Assembly: GCA_947000775.1 (NCBI GenBank)
Contig: CAMQGK010000299.1
Location: forward strand, 14,136,001-14,200,000
Direction of reading: 5' to 3'
DNA from: Pterois miles
Taxonomy: Eukaryota > Chordata > Actinopteri > Perciformes > Scorpaenidae
DNA length: 64,000 bases
In this document: positions 11,263 through 24,267 of the stretch, in pieces
How positions within the stretch are numbered: position 1 is the first letter of the stretch
Layout: every line of letters begins with the position of its first letter
Translations under genes and position numbers: made by a program
The notes under the pieces: generated by a model
Seen by the model: the letters and a program-made list of their open reading frames with translations, nothing else
What the model was told of the DNA's origin: nothing
The model's database searches: none

Positions 11263-13290
11263 TGTACGAAATACAAACTCATCGTAGCCTCAGTGAGAGA
11301 CGAAACTTGCACAACTTTTGGGTATTTGGTCTTTCTAATTATGTACTTTCACAGTCTGATACTTCAGATTTACAACAAACTGGGACTTTCTATGTTGACA
11401 AACCTCATAACCATTGTTGACTAACACATATTTTTCCTGAAGCAAGTTCCCACGTTGGTCCACCGGAAGGGGCGGGACTTCGCCTCTCTATTATGGAAAA
11501 CCCACTGTGGACATTGTTCTGACAGGCTGCCATATACTGTGCTGTACCCCGCTGGAGAGCTGAAGCTCGGCTCAAACAGGGCTCATAACGGACAGCTCCG
11601 AGGCCCGACGGAGCAGTGACATCAACGCATGGGAGGGACGACATGTGCCTTGATCTTAGGACAGCTTTAAACGCCAGGCCAGTGCTGTCTCCAAACATCC
11701 CCCAGTAACAAGATCCATATGCCTTTCTGACCTCATTTGCAGATAGAGATCATAAGCGAAAGGGGATACAGCCCGAACGAAGGGAGGCAATTAACAGGAA
11801 CACCATTACCGAGATATGGGACTGATTAACATCCACATCCAGCCACGCCAAATAGATAAGAGGGAATCTGATTGCTCATTGATTGGATCTCGGCGGTACC
11901 TCCGCAGCAGGCAGGTTCTTGTTTTGTGGAGTTGGACCTCGCTGCATTCAAGGGCCCTTGATTGAGCCAAAAAAAGAGAGCGGAGTGAAACCGCTGTGAC
12001 CACACATCAGGAAGATGATCAAAGACGCTACTGCTGGCTTCTGGCTCCTCGTGTACAAGACTAACCCCCCAGCAGATGAAGCTGTTACTCACAGATGGCT
12101 CAGCGCTAACACATGTCAGAGAGCGCTGATATGGGCTGCAGAGGTGACACCTGAATCAGCGGAGGTTGATGGAAACGCTCCGTTCGTTCCATATAAAGAG
12201 CCATTGTGCAATAGAACTGTAAAGGTAACAATCTTTTTTTTTTCCTCCCCGCTCTTGATTTTGTTTGTGTTTATTTCATTAAGTTTTTTTTTTTCTTCAT
12301 TTATGAATTGACTGATTGTACCGTGAGACCGTCTGTTTTTACAGCGTGACATCTGGAGTGTGTTTTGATAATTGCAAAGAGATTATTTTCTATCTGCAAG
12401 ACCTATTCTATACAAAAGACCTACACAAAAACAAAATCAGACACACCGGCGCTTTAGCACCAGAGGCTATGGCATATATTACATTTAAAGTTGGACAGTC
12501 ACAGATTTTTTTAGTACTTGTCCTCTGGGGGGCCCACTAGACCTGCTCATAGACCCGTTCAGTGGCTACTCCTGAATGTTTTAACCAATCATCAATCTTT
12601 AGATGCTGAAATCTCATCACTTGTGTGTTACTGACTTTATAAAGATAATGTCTATGATGTCATAATTATTAAGAAATAATCTTGCATGTAAAATCACATA
12701 GTACCATCTTTCTCTGTGGATATTATTATAATTAAATGCTTATAAAAGAAATAAGAGCAGAATTTCACTGCAGTCTGAAACTACTTTAATAACAGGCTTT
12801 ACAATCTATTCCAATATGGTATTTATTAGGTTTTCATGGCATGTCAGCGCGTCACTATTAAACAAGAGAGAAGGGTGTCATGGATTGACCCGTGGTCTCA
12901 ATGGCCCCCAGTCTTCACAGAGCAGCTCCAGACACATGCAGGCGACAGCATTAAGTGTCATAATTTCACTATTTTCTCAGACATAAATACGGAGACGTAA
13001 AAGTCAAAGGTCAGCTGCATAAAACTTCCCTATTTAGAGGTCAGTAGACGCGTATCGTCTGAGGGGGTGGCACCTTGGAACAAGAAGCCAATTCACAGGC
13101 GAAAAGTGACTGACTCTACTTCCTGCCACAAAACGAACAGAAAATTATTTGTAACACTGGACGACAAAGATCTTCATGCACCACAGAAGAAGAACAAAAC
13201 GTGTGGGCCCAGAGCTGCAGCGAGGGATTGGAGCTGGATTGTACTTTTCTTGGTATCTCACTGAGGAGGTATTTGAATATGTCACATTTT
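11263..13290. other. Non-coding stretch, nothing identified
   Basis: The GC content is somewhat higher around 11450-12200. Frames of 65-98 codons are present without splice context or recognisable protein. No repeat family assigned. Confidence 0.5.
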
Positions 13291-13296
13291 GTACAG

Positions 13297-14485
13297 TAGG
13301 GGTAGGGAAAATGGTTTCACCTGTGTATTGCATTTTTATTTTTTTTTACAATGTTGAAATAGATTTTTTAAATGCCAGAATTAATATGTGGAGGTAGAAG
13401 AAAAGTTACCGCTTTTATTGTTGGAGTCTGAGTAACGTGACGTCCTATCCGCTCTGTAATCTTCAACCAAAACACACGTTGAAAACAGTGGAGGGTCCGT
13501 GTGAATACGACCTGCACTCTCACATATTAATTACAAAATGGTAAACACTACACATACAGTAAAGTATGGAAACAGTTTGGGTTTCACACATTGCAGGAAA
13601 AGCAGAATGAGACGTCACAGCTAAAGCTGCATGCTAACTCTGTCATGGACAGAAAACGTTATTGTATTGCGGTAACGTGCAGTCACGCCAGCTGTCACTC
13701 TAATCTCCATGGTCAAACGGCCTGATGCTACAACCGTAGAGCACCCATATACTGACATTTACGTTAAATGCATTCAAACGGCCCCAACGGAGCCGACAAG
13801 AGAGCTAGAGACGGACTTGGTGACATTAGTGGAAGTATATATGTGTGTGACTACATCTGGTTTTCAAAATAAGGAGTTAACAAAGGGAACTATGTATAAA
13901 ATACATATATGAAATAAGATTAAATAATGCCTGACTTCAGGATATCTCTGAGCACATACATGCTGAAAATCAAACATTTGAACTGTATTAATTTACATAT
14001 TTTCCAAAGTAAAAGTCCCTAGAAGTGCATGAGTCAACTTTTTACCATGGTCTAGTGTGAAAAAAAGTTAGCAAAATCGCAATAAATCATAATAGTTAAA
14101 AATCTCAGTATTCAGATGTGAATAATTAGGTACTTTTATTGCATGCATCCCTGGTTAAAAGAAACTTCAACTTCATTTTAATTGTTGCATGCATACAATT
14201 TGACTCTTTTTAACCCATCCTAAGCATTTTAGGAGCAGAAGGCTGTTGTAAAGTGCCTGATATCAGCAGAGTAACACATTTCTGCTGCTCTGAAAGCCTA
14301 AATAAATAATGCCAATTTTTAATTTGGTGTTTCCTTTGGCTTAGTTGTAAGTCTTAAAAAGATTAGCTGTCATATCTGTGTGCACGCTGCCTTGGTAGTA
14401 GTTGTTACAGTTGCGCATACGTATCGAACCAGCACCCAAGTATCACGATGATAAAGAATCGAGAGGCAGATGAATAGTCCCAGCC
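13297..14485 (+). mobile_element. Family B hAT-like element
   Basis: Starts TAGGGGTAGGGAAAATGG and ends GATGAATAGTCCCAGCC. Internal landmarks are GTGGAGGGTCCGTGTGAATA, GACCTGCACTCTCACATATT, GGGTTTCACACATTGCAGGA, GCATGCTAACTCTGTCATGG, and GAGCACCCATATACTGACAT. It is longer than the 643-bp copy at 28.5 kb. No transposase frame; the 67-codon frame near 13709 is a chance frame. Confidence 0.7.
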
Positions 14486-15195
14486 AAACTGTGCAGTACA
14501 TGGTGACTGGTCACAATAAACACGAGTGTTTCTATTCAAAGCTCGGCAACACACGGACAGTGAGAGAGTTCGGGAGAAGCTAATGGACATCTTTAACTGT
14601 GCTTTCCTCGTAGTTTGAGTCATGCACTTAATCACAGTCTGACAGACTATTTAGCTGCTCGCTCATGTCGAGTACAGATGTTTACTCTCCTCTGGATCAT
14701 GATACCAGCAGAGCTCTCTGTGTTTGGTGGGGTCACGTTACCTGATAAGAACGGGCCCCCATGCATGCCCACACACACAAAATCTCACTTTTGGTGGGGG
14801 GAGCTTTTACAGGTGGGGTTTGATTCTGAAATGGGTCATTTAATGCTGGTGCAGGGTGCTGCGAACTGCTGCTGCCCTTGCATGATAATTCTGATGGATG
14901 TGGCCCTATAGTCTCCCCACAGGAGGTTATCACTGCATATCTTCACACTTTCTACCTCACGTTATTACCATAGACTCTATATATGATGTGGACATAATCA
15001 CCATGACATCACCCGTTGGTTTATGGACTGCCATTTTGAATGGGGTGGGGGGAAAAATCAATACAGCATACTGTAGTATTGCGATATTTTGCATGGCAAA
15101 AACTGTCAAATATTGAGCTTTTATTATATAAACTATTAACCTCTTAACAATGTGTAGGCCTGCCAGTAGACCAGGCCATTATTCTGTGTTTCAGA
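14486..15195. other. Non-coding stretch with a family P end
   Basis: Within 14968-15047, ACCATAGACTCTATATATGA through TTTATGGACTGCCATTTTGA is a minus-strand family P terminus (compare 24370-24475 and 56760-56866). The rest shows nothing recognisable. Confidence 0.5.
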
Positions 15196-15415
15196 GGTTG
15201 TAACAGGCTCAGTGTTAAAGCTGAAGAAGATACTGGTATCACATGAAACTAGAAAACCTAATACATCGGTACCAGCCGTGTGATGTTAGCTTGACAGGAA
15301 GAATGGTAAACAAAGCTCCAAAATTAAGCTCAATTTTGGTGAGGAGAAACTGGCATGGCCATTTTCAAAGAGGACCTCTGACCTCAAGATACGTGAATGA
15401 AAACTCTGAGATGAA
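15196..15415 (-). mobile_element. Family A fragment, copy A4
   Basis: Minus-strand 3' portion of family A: GGTTGTAACAGGCTCAG, GGTATCACATGAAACTAGAA, AATTTTGGTGAGGAGAAACT, GGCATGGCCATTTTCAAAG, CCTCTGACCTCAAGATACGT. Both termini are missing. Confidence 0.7.
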
Positions 15416-15520
15416 CAGAGTGAAAACTGTATATTATTAGATAAAACAGATGTTGACAAACTGCATAATCTGACATTGTAAAAACATAATATATCGCAAT
15501 ACATCTTTATTATTTTAATA

Positions 15521-15625
15521 GACTTCTATACAATCAGACTTCTTCTGCAACCAGAGGAGTCGCCACCTGATGGCTTTTAGCCATTAGATACTTCAGCATT
15601 GGCTTCACTTTTCAAGCCCACTGAT
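15521..15625 (-). repeat. Family P end fragment
   Basis: Inverted match to 23660-23760: GACTTCTATACAATCAGA, TGCAACCAGAGGAG, CGCCACCTGATGG, and ACTTCAGCATTGGCTTCACT. No further family P body follows. Confidence 0.6.
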
Positions 15626-16298
15626 CATAACTTCAAACTTAATCCCCAGAATATTCAAGCAACTCATGCAACTTCTGAAAATGTTCATTGCTATTTACCT
15701 TGCAGCTGGATTCACTATCTTTCTTTAACCCACCCTGTAACAGTCACAACAAATGCCACTTTCCAGACACGATAACTCGACTGCTGTTTGTACAGTAAAT
15801 ACTCTGTGGGATCCTTACTCTCTCCTTGCTTGACCCCGGCCCAGGAAGAGCCTTTTTTGGAGCCGAGGAGAACCAGCGGGTGTCCTAGCTTAGATATTTC
15901 ACAGCTCAGTGGGTTCCGTCGCATGTTGATACAAGTGCTGGGAAATAACACACAGCCTGGTTGATTCATGCCATTTGTGTTTTTCATTTAGTTGTCATGT
16001 GCAGGATTTTTTTTTTTAGGAGACCTGGGGATAAAACTGACCCATATTAGCAGCAGATGTTTTGGGTCATGGAGTGGAGCGTCTTGCGTGCTTTTCCCAG
16101 GGGCTCGTGTGGCGAGTGGACTATCAGTCATGGACACCAGAGGAGTAGCTGTAGGAGGAAGACAAGCGTTTCTGCAACCTGATGGTAGGTATTTGTTACT
16201 GGAAAGGAGCCAGTTTAAATTCCTGGACCAGTCGATAATCTGGAGGGGGAAAGGTGAAAGAAAATAGTTCCTTTATCAGCAACTGTCTCCGTCCAGAG
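15626..16298. other. Non-coding stretch, nothing identified
   Basis: Frames of about 90 codons occur on both strands (15715-15987 minus, 15992-16267 plus) and do not resemble any protein I know. Confidence 0.5.
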
Positions 16299-16911
16299 TA
16301 GGGACGTTAATAATTACCCATTTAATTAACTGACATTAAGCATTTTAACTGATTAACGCTATCAGTATTAAAGATAAAAGAAATATTAATGGTTAATTAA
16401 AAAGATGAGAAAAGAGTAGAGAAGATGCTCGTCATTTTAAGGAGAAAAGCTGGTCCACCTTAAGAGAGAGTCGGCGCAGATACAGGAAGTTGGCTCAGGA
16501 CTTCCAGCTGAGGAGCATTTATTCACCGACAAATAAACTGTACACACACTGTCTGCTACAGCTACGTTCACAGTTATAGCGCCACCAACAAACCCACACT
16601 CACCACCGCCACATACACGGTCTGTCGGAAACTCGCTGAAGTTACGCTACAGTGGAAACAAAGCCACCAGCAACGCTAGCAGCTAGCAGCTGCTAACGTA
16701 GCACAAACACTGTATTGCTATTTGCAATTGCTATCGTTAATCCAGGAAGACACACAGCTGACAACCTGCTAAACTAAACTAAATCTGCAGTGATTTAGAG
16801 ACTTTTACTGGGAAAGTGGCTGCATGTCCACTTCTTTGATGATCAAAACAGTTGACGATTAATTAAATAGTTGCCAATAATCAATGAACTGATTAATAAT
16901 TGCAGCTCTGT
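16299..16911 (-). mobile_element. Family C copy (C2) fused to a family D end
   Basis: TAGGGACGTTAATAATTACC begins a minus-strand family C element that matches C1 as far as GTGGCTGCATGTCCAC (about 16838). It then switches to text ending AATTGCAGCTCT at 16911, the terminus of the AGGGCTGCAACTAA family (D). The C element is therefore truncated and joined to a D fragment. Confidence 0.65.
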
Positions 16912-17864
16912 GTATCCAAAATGTCTTTTTTTCCATCAGTTGTCTGTCACTTTAAAAACTGCATGGGCCTAACAAGACATTCAATACATGAACATGCACA
17001 TCTGTCAAAAAATCTCTCACTGTGACGATAACTCTGACCGTTATAAGAAGGACTATAATGCTTTAGATTCACATGAAAATAAAGAACCTATTTCATTGCG
17101 TCTGTGCTAAAGTTAGTGTCTGGATGACACAGCTCAGGTGCACACAACTTATTGAGCCCTCCACCGGCTTTCTACAGTCTTTCATGTTCAACATGTTTGA
17201 TATTGAAATACACCTTTCTTCTGGCTTTGTGTGATAGGTTTCCTCCTCTCTCGGCATTCCTTGACTCATCGAACCCCACAGCCTCTCACCCCGTCCTCCC
17301 CCCGTCTACAGCTGTTAAAACACCCCACATTATTCTCATAATTGTTTCAGTGTGTCGGCTGTTATTTTAACGTGCCAAGCTGGATGAGTCAGGAATCGAA
17401 CAAAAGGCAAGTATTTTCTGACTACTGACATTCTTCGGTGCATTCTGACATTATTTTATATTACCATTCCTGAGTAGTAGACCTTATTATCAGGTGATTA
17501 CCATTTAATTTGGTCGTATAACACAAATAAAACCTACATTAAAATTGACCCACAGACATTGTGTTCAGGCTTACTGGATTATGTGCCTCCTCGTCACATT
17601 TGGGTCAGCTATGTTTAACATTTCTGTAATATTTTCTTCTTCACATCCTTCCAATTGCAATAACACACACACTGCGATACATCTGTTTGGCGCCGGCTGA
17701 CATGTCTGATATGCATTTCATAAACATGAACACAGGCGATGTTGAATGAATCAACAGCTTCTCCAAGATACACACGTGTTTCTATTTTCTTTTGGTTTCA
17801 ATAAGAGGTTGTGCTGTAACTTGCACTTTTTGGTTTCACGTTTTTCTGAAATATTCATATTTTT
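16912..17864. other. Non-coding stretch, nothing identified
   Basis: AT-rich with no repeat family or exon recognised. Confidence 0.5.
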
Positions 17865-18765
17865 TAGGGGTGTGGGAAAAAAATCACTAATGCAACAATT
17901 TTGAAAGTGATTTTTAAATGCCAAAATTGCTGTATTTGCTTCATTTGAGTCTACACAAGGTAAAAGGAAGTTACTACTTTTATTGTTGTAGTTTGAGTAA
18001 CGTGACATCATCAGAGAAAGTACAAAACAGTGGAGGGTCGGCATGGATACGACCTGCACCCTCGCATTTTAAATCCAAAGTGGTAAACACAGCACATACA
18101 GTAGAGTATGGAAACACTTTGGGTTTCACACACTGCAGGAGAAGTAGAGCTAAACATCGTGCTAAAAGCTACATGCTAACTCTGTCATAGACAGGAAACG
18201 TTATCGTACTGTAAAGGTCAGTCAAGCCGGCTGTCGCTCTCATCTCTGTGCTCAAATGGGCCGAAGCTTCAACTGTAGAGCACCATATACTGACATTTAT
18301 CTTAAATGCATTCAACAACCTCAATGGAGCGGAGGTTAGTGTAACTAAATATACCAACCTATATACTACTAACTATATATACAAAATACATCTATAGAAA
18401 TAAGACTAAAAATTTTAAACATTAAACATACAAAATAAAATATATTAACAGACTACAAAATATATAAATTAAAGACAAAATACCACTATTTTTTGAGGGA
18501 AATGTCTTTAATCTTTGATTTTTGGTTTGCCGGAAAAAAATGAATAAATAATGCCTGACAATGACCGATATATTTGACTACAGGGCATCTACGATGACGT
18601 ACACACTGAAAATCAAACATTTTTACTGTATTCATTTCTATATTTTCCAAAGTAAAACTCCCTAGAAATGAATGGCTCAATTTTCCCCATGGTCTAGTGC
18701 TAAAAAAGTTAACAAAAATCACAATAAATCATAATATCGAATCACAATACTTCAAAATGAATACA
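17865..18765 (+). mobile_element. Family B element, 3' end lost
   Basis: Starts TAGGGGTGTGGGAAAAAAAT and shares GTGGAGGGTCGGCATGGATA, GGGTTTCACACACTGCAGGA, CATGCTAACTCTGTCATAGA, GAGCACCATATACTGACATT and AAAAAAGTTAACAAAAATCA with other family B copies. It fades at about 18765 before reaching the CCCAGCCCTA end. Confidence 0.7.
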
Positions 18766-18926
18766 CATTTCTTACAAATGTGTCTGTCTGTATTTTTTCT
18801 GTCTCTAGACTCTAGAGAAGTGAGTCTTTTTGGCTGCTTTCTCACTCCTGTTGGTGTTTTACGTAACCTCCCCCTGTAGGCTTTTAATAATTACAGCCTA
18901 TTATTTCTTTCAACCTCTGTTAACAG

Positions 18927-19051
18927 CTGCGAGGAAATTAATTTGCAGCTTATGTGAAAAAGAGGAGATAAAAAATGCACTGCAGAAACACAAATGGCTG
19001 CTCTCTGAAAGTCTGAGGATTTATAGTTCTCATTGGGAAAAGCTCTACAAG
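18927..19051 (+). other. Orphan exon-like segment, function unknown
   Basis: A pyrimidine-rich tract and TTAACAG precede 18927, and AAG followed by GTGAGATAAAG closes it. Between them 125 nt are open in one frame (2 nt plus 41 codons). The peptide is charged and includes EKEEIKNALQKHKWLL and SSHWEKLYK, which reads more like coding sequence than the chance frames nearby. No partner exon was found within several kb, so it could be one exon of a long-intron gene, a non-coding RNA exon, or chance. Confidence 0.25.
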
Positions 19052-19880
19052 GTGAGATAAAGAATGTAACCGATCCTCATGCAGCTGCAGCTTTTAACAG
19101 CTACAAGTGTTTAAAAGGTGCTCTGCCGAGGCGTTCGGGTTAGGGCGCTGTTTTTCTTCAACAATAAAAGCGTGAAGTAAGAACGACATGGCTGGAGTTG
19201 TCTTTCCCACACAATGTGCACATGATATCTCACAGTTCGCAGGACGTAATGAGTGTGTGTTGGGTAGGACAGTTACAGCTCCTCTCAGGGGCTGTGAAAA
19301 AGCTAAATTTCATGTTTAGTGGTTGCAACAGAAAGCTGGTTTATCATACGGTCTAAACAACATGTTACAGAGTGGTGGAGATAGAGAGAGCACAAATTAA
19401 AGTTACAGGAAGACTGAAGTATCAGTTGAAATCTTTTGGCTGATGAAATAAAAGTCACAAAGTTCACTGAGCTCTCTCCAAACACCAAGCCACTGCATAT
19501 GTACACAAAGGAAACCTGATACCATGTGATAAGTTGGAAATGTCAGACCACACTTTTATTTCTGCAAGTGTCTACGTTTGTGTGCTCAGTGTATTGATGT
19601 GGCTGCGTAAAGAGCCATCTTTACTGCAAGTCTGAATCAGAGCCTCTTGAATGCAGCTCATGTGTTTTGAGTAAACTAGATTCACTTAAAGCGCCCTGCG
19701 CCAGAGAGGCAGTGGAAATGACTCGCCGGTGTCACGGGGGGAAACCATTATGACTCAGAACGAACCGACACAGCGCTGGTAAACCAAGTGCCTTTGGGCA
19801 ACATTAAATTTATTTATTTATTTATTAAGGCAGTCTAAGTTGACGCAATAATGAGTTCACACAAATTTGTTAAAACTCCA
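19052..19880. other. Non-coding stretch with a short (TTTA)n tract
   Basis: TTTA repeats lie at about 19806-19829. Nothing else recognised. Confidence 0.5.
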
Positions 19881-20405
19881 CTAATTTCTTTAACGCATTA
19901 ACACAACTTGCGATTTTTAGGTTGTAGCAGGCTCAGTTTTAAAGTAAAGATGCTGGTATCATATGAAACTAGACCAATACTACTACTACTGCTACTACAA
20001 CTACTACTACTACTAACAACCATGTCATTGACGAGGAAAAACTGGCACGGTGATATTCAAATGGGTTCCTTGACCTCTGACCTCCAGATATGTGAATGTA
20101 AATGGGTTCTGTGGGTACCCACCAGTCCCCCCTTTACAGTCATGACCACTTTATGATAATCGCATGCAGTTTGGATCAAGTCATAGTCAAGTCAGCACTC
20201 TGACACACTGACAGCTGTTGTTGCCTGTTGAACTTGAGTTTGCCATGTTATGATTTGAGCATATTTTTATGCTAAATGCAGTACCTGTGACGGTTTCTGG
20301 ACAATATTTATCATTGTTTTGTGCTGTTAAGTGATTAATCGCAATTAACTATGGACAATCATGTGATGGATCATAATTAAATGTCTTAATCAACTGATAG
20401 CTCTA
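19881..20405 (-). mobile_element. Family A copy A5, left end truncated, with a (CTA)n tract
   Basis: Minus-strand family A from TTTCTTTAACGCATTAACAC to the 5' terminus TTAATCAACTGATAGCTCTA. The body includes GACCTCTGACCTCCAGATAT, GGTACCCACCAGTC, and AGTCAAGTCAGCACTCTGAC. A CTA microsatellite at about 19977-20016 replaces the stretch that usually follows ATGAAACTAG. Target duplication not visible because the 3' terminus is missing. Confidence 0.75.
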
Positions 20406-23319
20406 GTTGTTGTATTTATATATTTCTCTTTCACACCACCGGGGTTGGAGATGCTAATAGAAGGCTAAAAGTGTCACACACACCCCAATTTACTCATATG
20501 GAATAATAAAGCAGCTTCTAGTCTTCTATTCAATAAACAGCATATTAATTTAACTGAATAAACAGGTCAGATCTGCTCATGCTCTGGATGGGGCAATTAT
20601 ATCATAAGTCTGTTAATTTCCGCATTCAAACATCTGCAGTTTTTTCTTTTACCAGCTGTCAACTGTCTGGATTATGTGTTTGACTTCTTCGTATCTGTCT
20701 AATATTATAGTTTGCTCTTTGTATTATACGCCGCTCTGCTGCCAGTAGACCTGTTCATGGTTTTGATTCGTCAGATGCTTGGACTTTGAAGCGTCAGTGA
20801 AAAATATTTGGTGTGGCACGAATATGAACAATGCTGTCGGATCATTCCTTATTTCATGGGCTATTTTGGGATTTATATTTATTATTATTATTATTATTAT
20901 TATTACATACTTATATATATTTGGAGATTTGGAGGTTGAATACCATGGCAGTGGTGGAAGCTTTGGAGCATTTGAGGCAGCCCATGTAGGACCACTTAGC
21001 GTGATCTCAGTTGCCAGATAATGATAGAAGATACCCTGGTTATGTTGTTAGCAGCCCACTGTAACATTTCTTGTGATTTTTAAATTAGATGAGTTGGACG
21101 ACCATCTTAAGGGCAGTAAATTGAATGTAAAATCAAATCTATTTGAACCAAATTTACAACTAAAGGTGTACAATTCCAGCATCAGCAACACAAATCCAGA
21201 TGTTTCTTGCAGACTTGAGTTTGACTACACCATGACATCTAAGATTTAGAGAAGTTGTTTTGCCCATAAATGACGATGAGCGCTTTTTAAACCCCAACAT
21301 ACAAGATTATACCATAGAGAATTTAAAGATAATTCTCATTAATTACATTTTAGCCTCGCAGAAGAAACACTTTTCTTTAGTGTCACACACAGCAGCTACA
21401 CATACAGTATACATGACCCCTTCTTTTTACTAATCTGAAATGAAACCCAACCTCAAAGGGCAACAGTGGGACTCGGTGGAGACTAATGTTTTGAAAACCG
21501 GGGTGAGTCACACTCAAATCCATCGGAACTGCTCTCCATGGCTAATTAAAATAAACCAGTGGCCTGCAATCACGGATCCAGTTGGCATCGCCCGTATAAA
21601 CAGCCTGCTGCCTTAAAAAGAGAGCCCATGATTCTTAGGACCAAAACAGTGGCGCGTGGCCCAGGCTGGTTAGAGCGAGAGTGCCGGGCTGGACGACAGC
21701 ACAAAGGCCACATCTGGGATCACTGTGTCGTGAAAAAGAGATGTCGAGATATCCACGCAAAAAAAAAAAAACAAAAAAAAAACAGGCGCCCAGGATATTA
21801 CTCCAAACATCCATGTGAATATTCCATATTTGACTGGCTTCCACTCAGTTAAGTGTTTACCTCTGGAAACGTCTCTTCTCAAGTGGCATGAAGACGTGAC
21901 AGCAGATTTTGGCATCGCGCTTGATCCGTCCCAAATGGGCTCGCCGTCAACGTGACAGTAGGTGAAAACAAATACCCCTCAAATCTCATGTGAGGTTAAC
22001 TTTTCCCACATGGAGAGAAAAGACGTTCCGGGAACTGCTGGCACGATTTGAACCTTCAAACCTGAGATTTGGGTGGTGATACTGTATGCTGGTAAAGGAT
22101 TGACTCCTCCTATCTGTGAGTGTGCTGTGATAGTCTGGCTTTTATGGAAATGCACACTGACCCTTTGTCTTTCCACAGTTTATTCATTTGTTGCTATTCT
22201 GTATGCATACCTGCACATATTCATATAAGCACGGAGTATACACTGAAAGAGGGAAATATTCAAGGGCTCTCCCAGACACAGTGTTGGCTTGTTCTCAACC
22301 CTCCCCGCTCAACTGCTGTTTTTGGTCTCAGCTTTATTGAACTAACTCTGTATACCTGGCTCACACCCTCCTCATCCTCTGCAACAATAACACAACCGTG
22401 CCAGGAAGTTCCTGCTCTCGGCGTTCAGGCGCTGCCAATGTTGCGGAGGAACAAGGCGAGGCCTCGGATTCCTTTCATGTCCGTTGATGTGATGTTTGCG
22501 GTTTTCATTTGTTATGAGAAGGAAGAGCGCCACATCCACTTCATGCTCCATTGTCAACACAGCGCTCGTTCCTGAGAGCTCGGCGGCAGGATGACATGTT
22601 AGTTTTGAAGAAGACTGTTTATCAGTTTGGCGTGCCGCACACATGCCGTTCACGTCCATATGGCTCCGCAAATAATAGGTGACCTTACTGGGATCCAACT
22701 GAAATAAAACTGCAGCATTTTTAATTATTATTTTTTTAATGTCCTTATCGTTTTAAATTTATTTTACTGTTGACCGCTGGCATTTTTTCATCCGTGTGGT
22801 GCAAACACGCAGGCAAAGAATAACACATATCAAACCACACTGTGCAATATACAAGACCAGAGTGAAGGATAAGAATCACTTATCGTGCCCATTCTGATAC
22901 GTAAACAATTCGCTGTAGGTCAGCGGCTGCAGCACTTGTGCTGTTACAGCACATATAAACATGGTTTGGATGATGAAAAAGGTGCTAACAGAGCCCAGGG
23001 CATGAAAAGAGAGCACATAAAGTCAATGACAGATTTGTTTTTTCATCTTTACAAAGGGCAAGGCATGTACTGTAAGATAAAGAATAAGATGGTGTGTGAA
23101 GCTTTAAAGAGCACATAAATACACTAAAATGACTGGTCTTGGTCCAGTCAAAAGCAAGGAAAGGTGCTGTTGCAGTCAGTTACTAGACTTTCCAAAACTG
23201 TTCAGTCAAGGAGTTGTCAGTCCATTTGACTTCATGTTTATTTGTAAAAAAAAGTCAGTGAAGAGGACCAGAACTAAAGGCAATAACGTATAATTCTTTT
23301 CCTTGATCTGGACCACATG
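20406..23319. other. Non-coding stretch with an (ATT)n microsatellite
   Basis: ATT repeats are at 20881-20904, and two A-rich runs lie near 21760-21782. Frames of up to 151 codons (22120-22575) are open but have no domain, no convincing splice sites and no repeat-protein similarity. No RNA gene seen. Confidence 0.5.
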
Positions 23320-23560
23320 AGGTCTTTAACGGTTCAGTGTGTAAGATCTAGGCGCAGCATTTCACCTTCACTACTGCATCCATACAACCTAACTTTACAG
23401 TGCGAACTAACAGCAGGGCCACAACACCCCAAATTCAACCAAACTTCTAAAACTCTGAGAGACGGTCAAGGTAATACTGTTATCTTATAATCGTCACGTG
23501 TAGCGTCAGCTTGTACATTAGCCATCTATGTGTTTACTGTACGGTCCATGTAATGTTTTG
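23320..23560. repeat. Interspersed repeat end of the CAGTGTGTAAGATCTAG type
   Basis: GGTTCAGTGTGTAAGATCTA, GCATTTCACCTTCACTACTG and CATACAACCTAACTTTACAG look like a common percomorph repeat. This is recognised by general familiarity only; the family name and boundaries are uncertain. Confidence 0.35.
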
Positions 23561-24036
23561 AGTTTGTTTACTGGATTAAATCCAAAATGACGAGAAAATG
23601 ACTCTTATTTCCGTTTCATCCTCCCTGCAAGCAGTTCCAGCGGTTAGCTGCAGCAACCAGTATCTGAGAAGTGAAGCCAATGCTGAAGTGCCTTAAAATC
23701 GCCCAGCAGGTGGTGCCTCCTCTGGTTGCAAAAAGAAATCTGATCGTATAGAAGTCTATGAGAAAATGAGCTGACTTCTCACTTGATTTATTACCTCAGT
23801 AAACATAGTAAACACGACTTTATGGTCTCAATCACTAGTTTCAAGTCTTCTTCAATACAGCATGATGTTCATTTATTGAATTGTGGTCCCATTTAGAGTC
23901 AAATAGACCATAAAGCAGGGGATGCTTTAGGGCGCAGCTACATTGTGACTGACAGGTCGCTACCACGGCGTTCTCCGGTCTGGTAGTTGTCCCTGTTTTC
24001 ATCTTACAACTTTAAACCTTTCAGTGTTTTCAGTTC

Positions 24037-24240
24037 ATCCATCCATCTGCAACCACTTATCCCGTTAGGGGTCGCGGGGGGGCTGGAGCTGATCCCAGCT
24101 CAAATTGGGCGAGGGCGGGGTTCACCCTGGACAGGTCGCGGAAACTGAAGAACCCGGAGAAAACCCACACTAACATGGAGAGAACATGCAAACTCCACAC
24201 AGAAGAGACGAACAATGCTAACCACTGCACCACCCTGCAG
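24037..24240 (+). repeat. Fish interspersed repeat (CATCCATCC...GTCGCGG type) inserted in P1
   Basis: CATCCATCCATCTGCAACC, GGGGTCGCGGGGGG, CTGGAGCTGATCCCAGCT, TTCACCCTGGACAGGTCG, CCCGGAGAAAACCCACAC and GAGAACATGCAAACTCCACA are hallmarks of a very common teleost retroposon segment. The usual middle part is deleted. Its absence from the P copy at 56.4 kb marks it as a later insertion. Confidence 0.6.
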
Positions 24241-24267
24241 CTTTCATGACCTTTCAGGTCATGAAAG
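24241..24267. other. Perfect 12-bp hairpin
   Basis: CTTTCATGACCT at 24241-24252 and AGGTCATGAAAG at 24256-24267 are exact reverse complements around a 3-nt loop (TTC). It sits exactly where P1 resumes after the inserted repeat. The P copy at 56.6 kb has a looser version (TTATGACCTTTGTGGTC), so it is probably a P feature sharpened by local mutation and not a terminator. Confidence 0.6.

Noticed and set aside
22120..22575. The longest intergenic open frame (151 codons)
   Set aside because: No recognisable domain, no strong splice sites, an overlapping 108-codon frame on the other strand, and composition like its surroundings.
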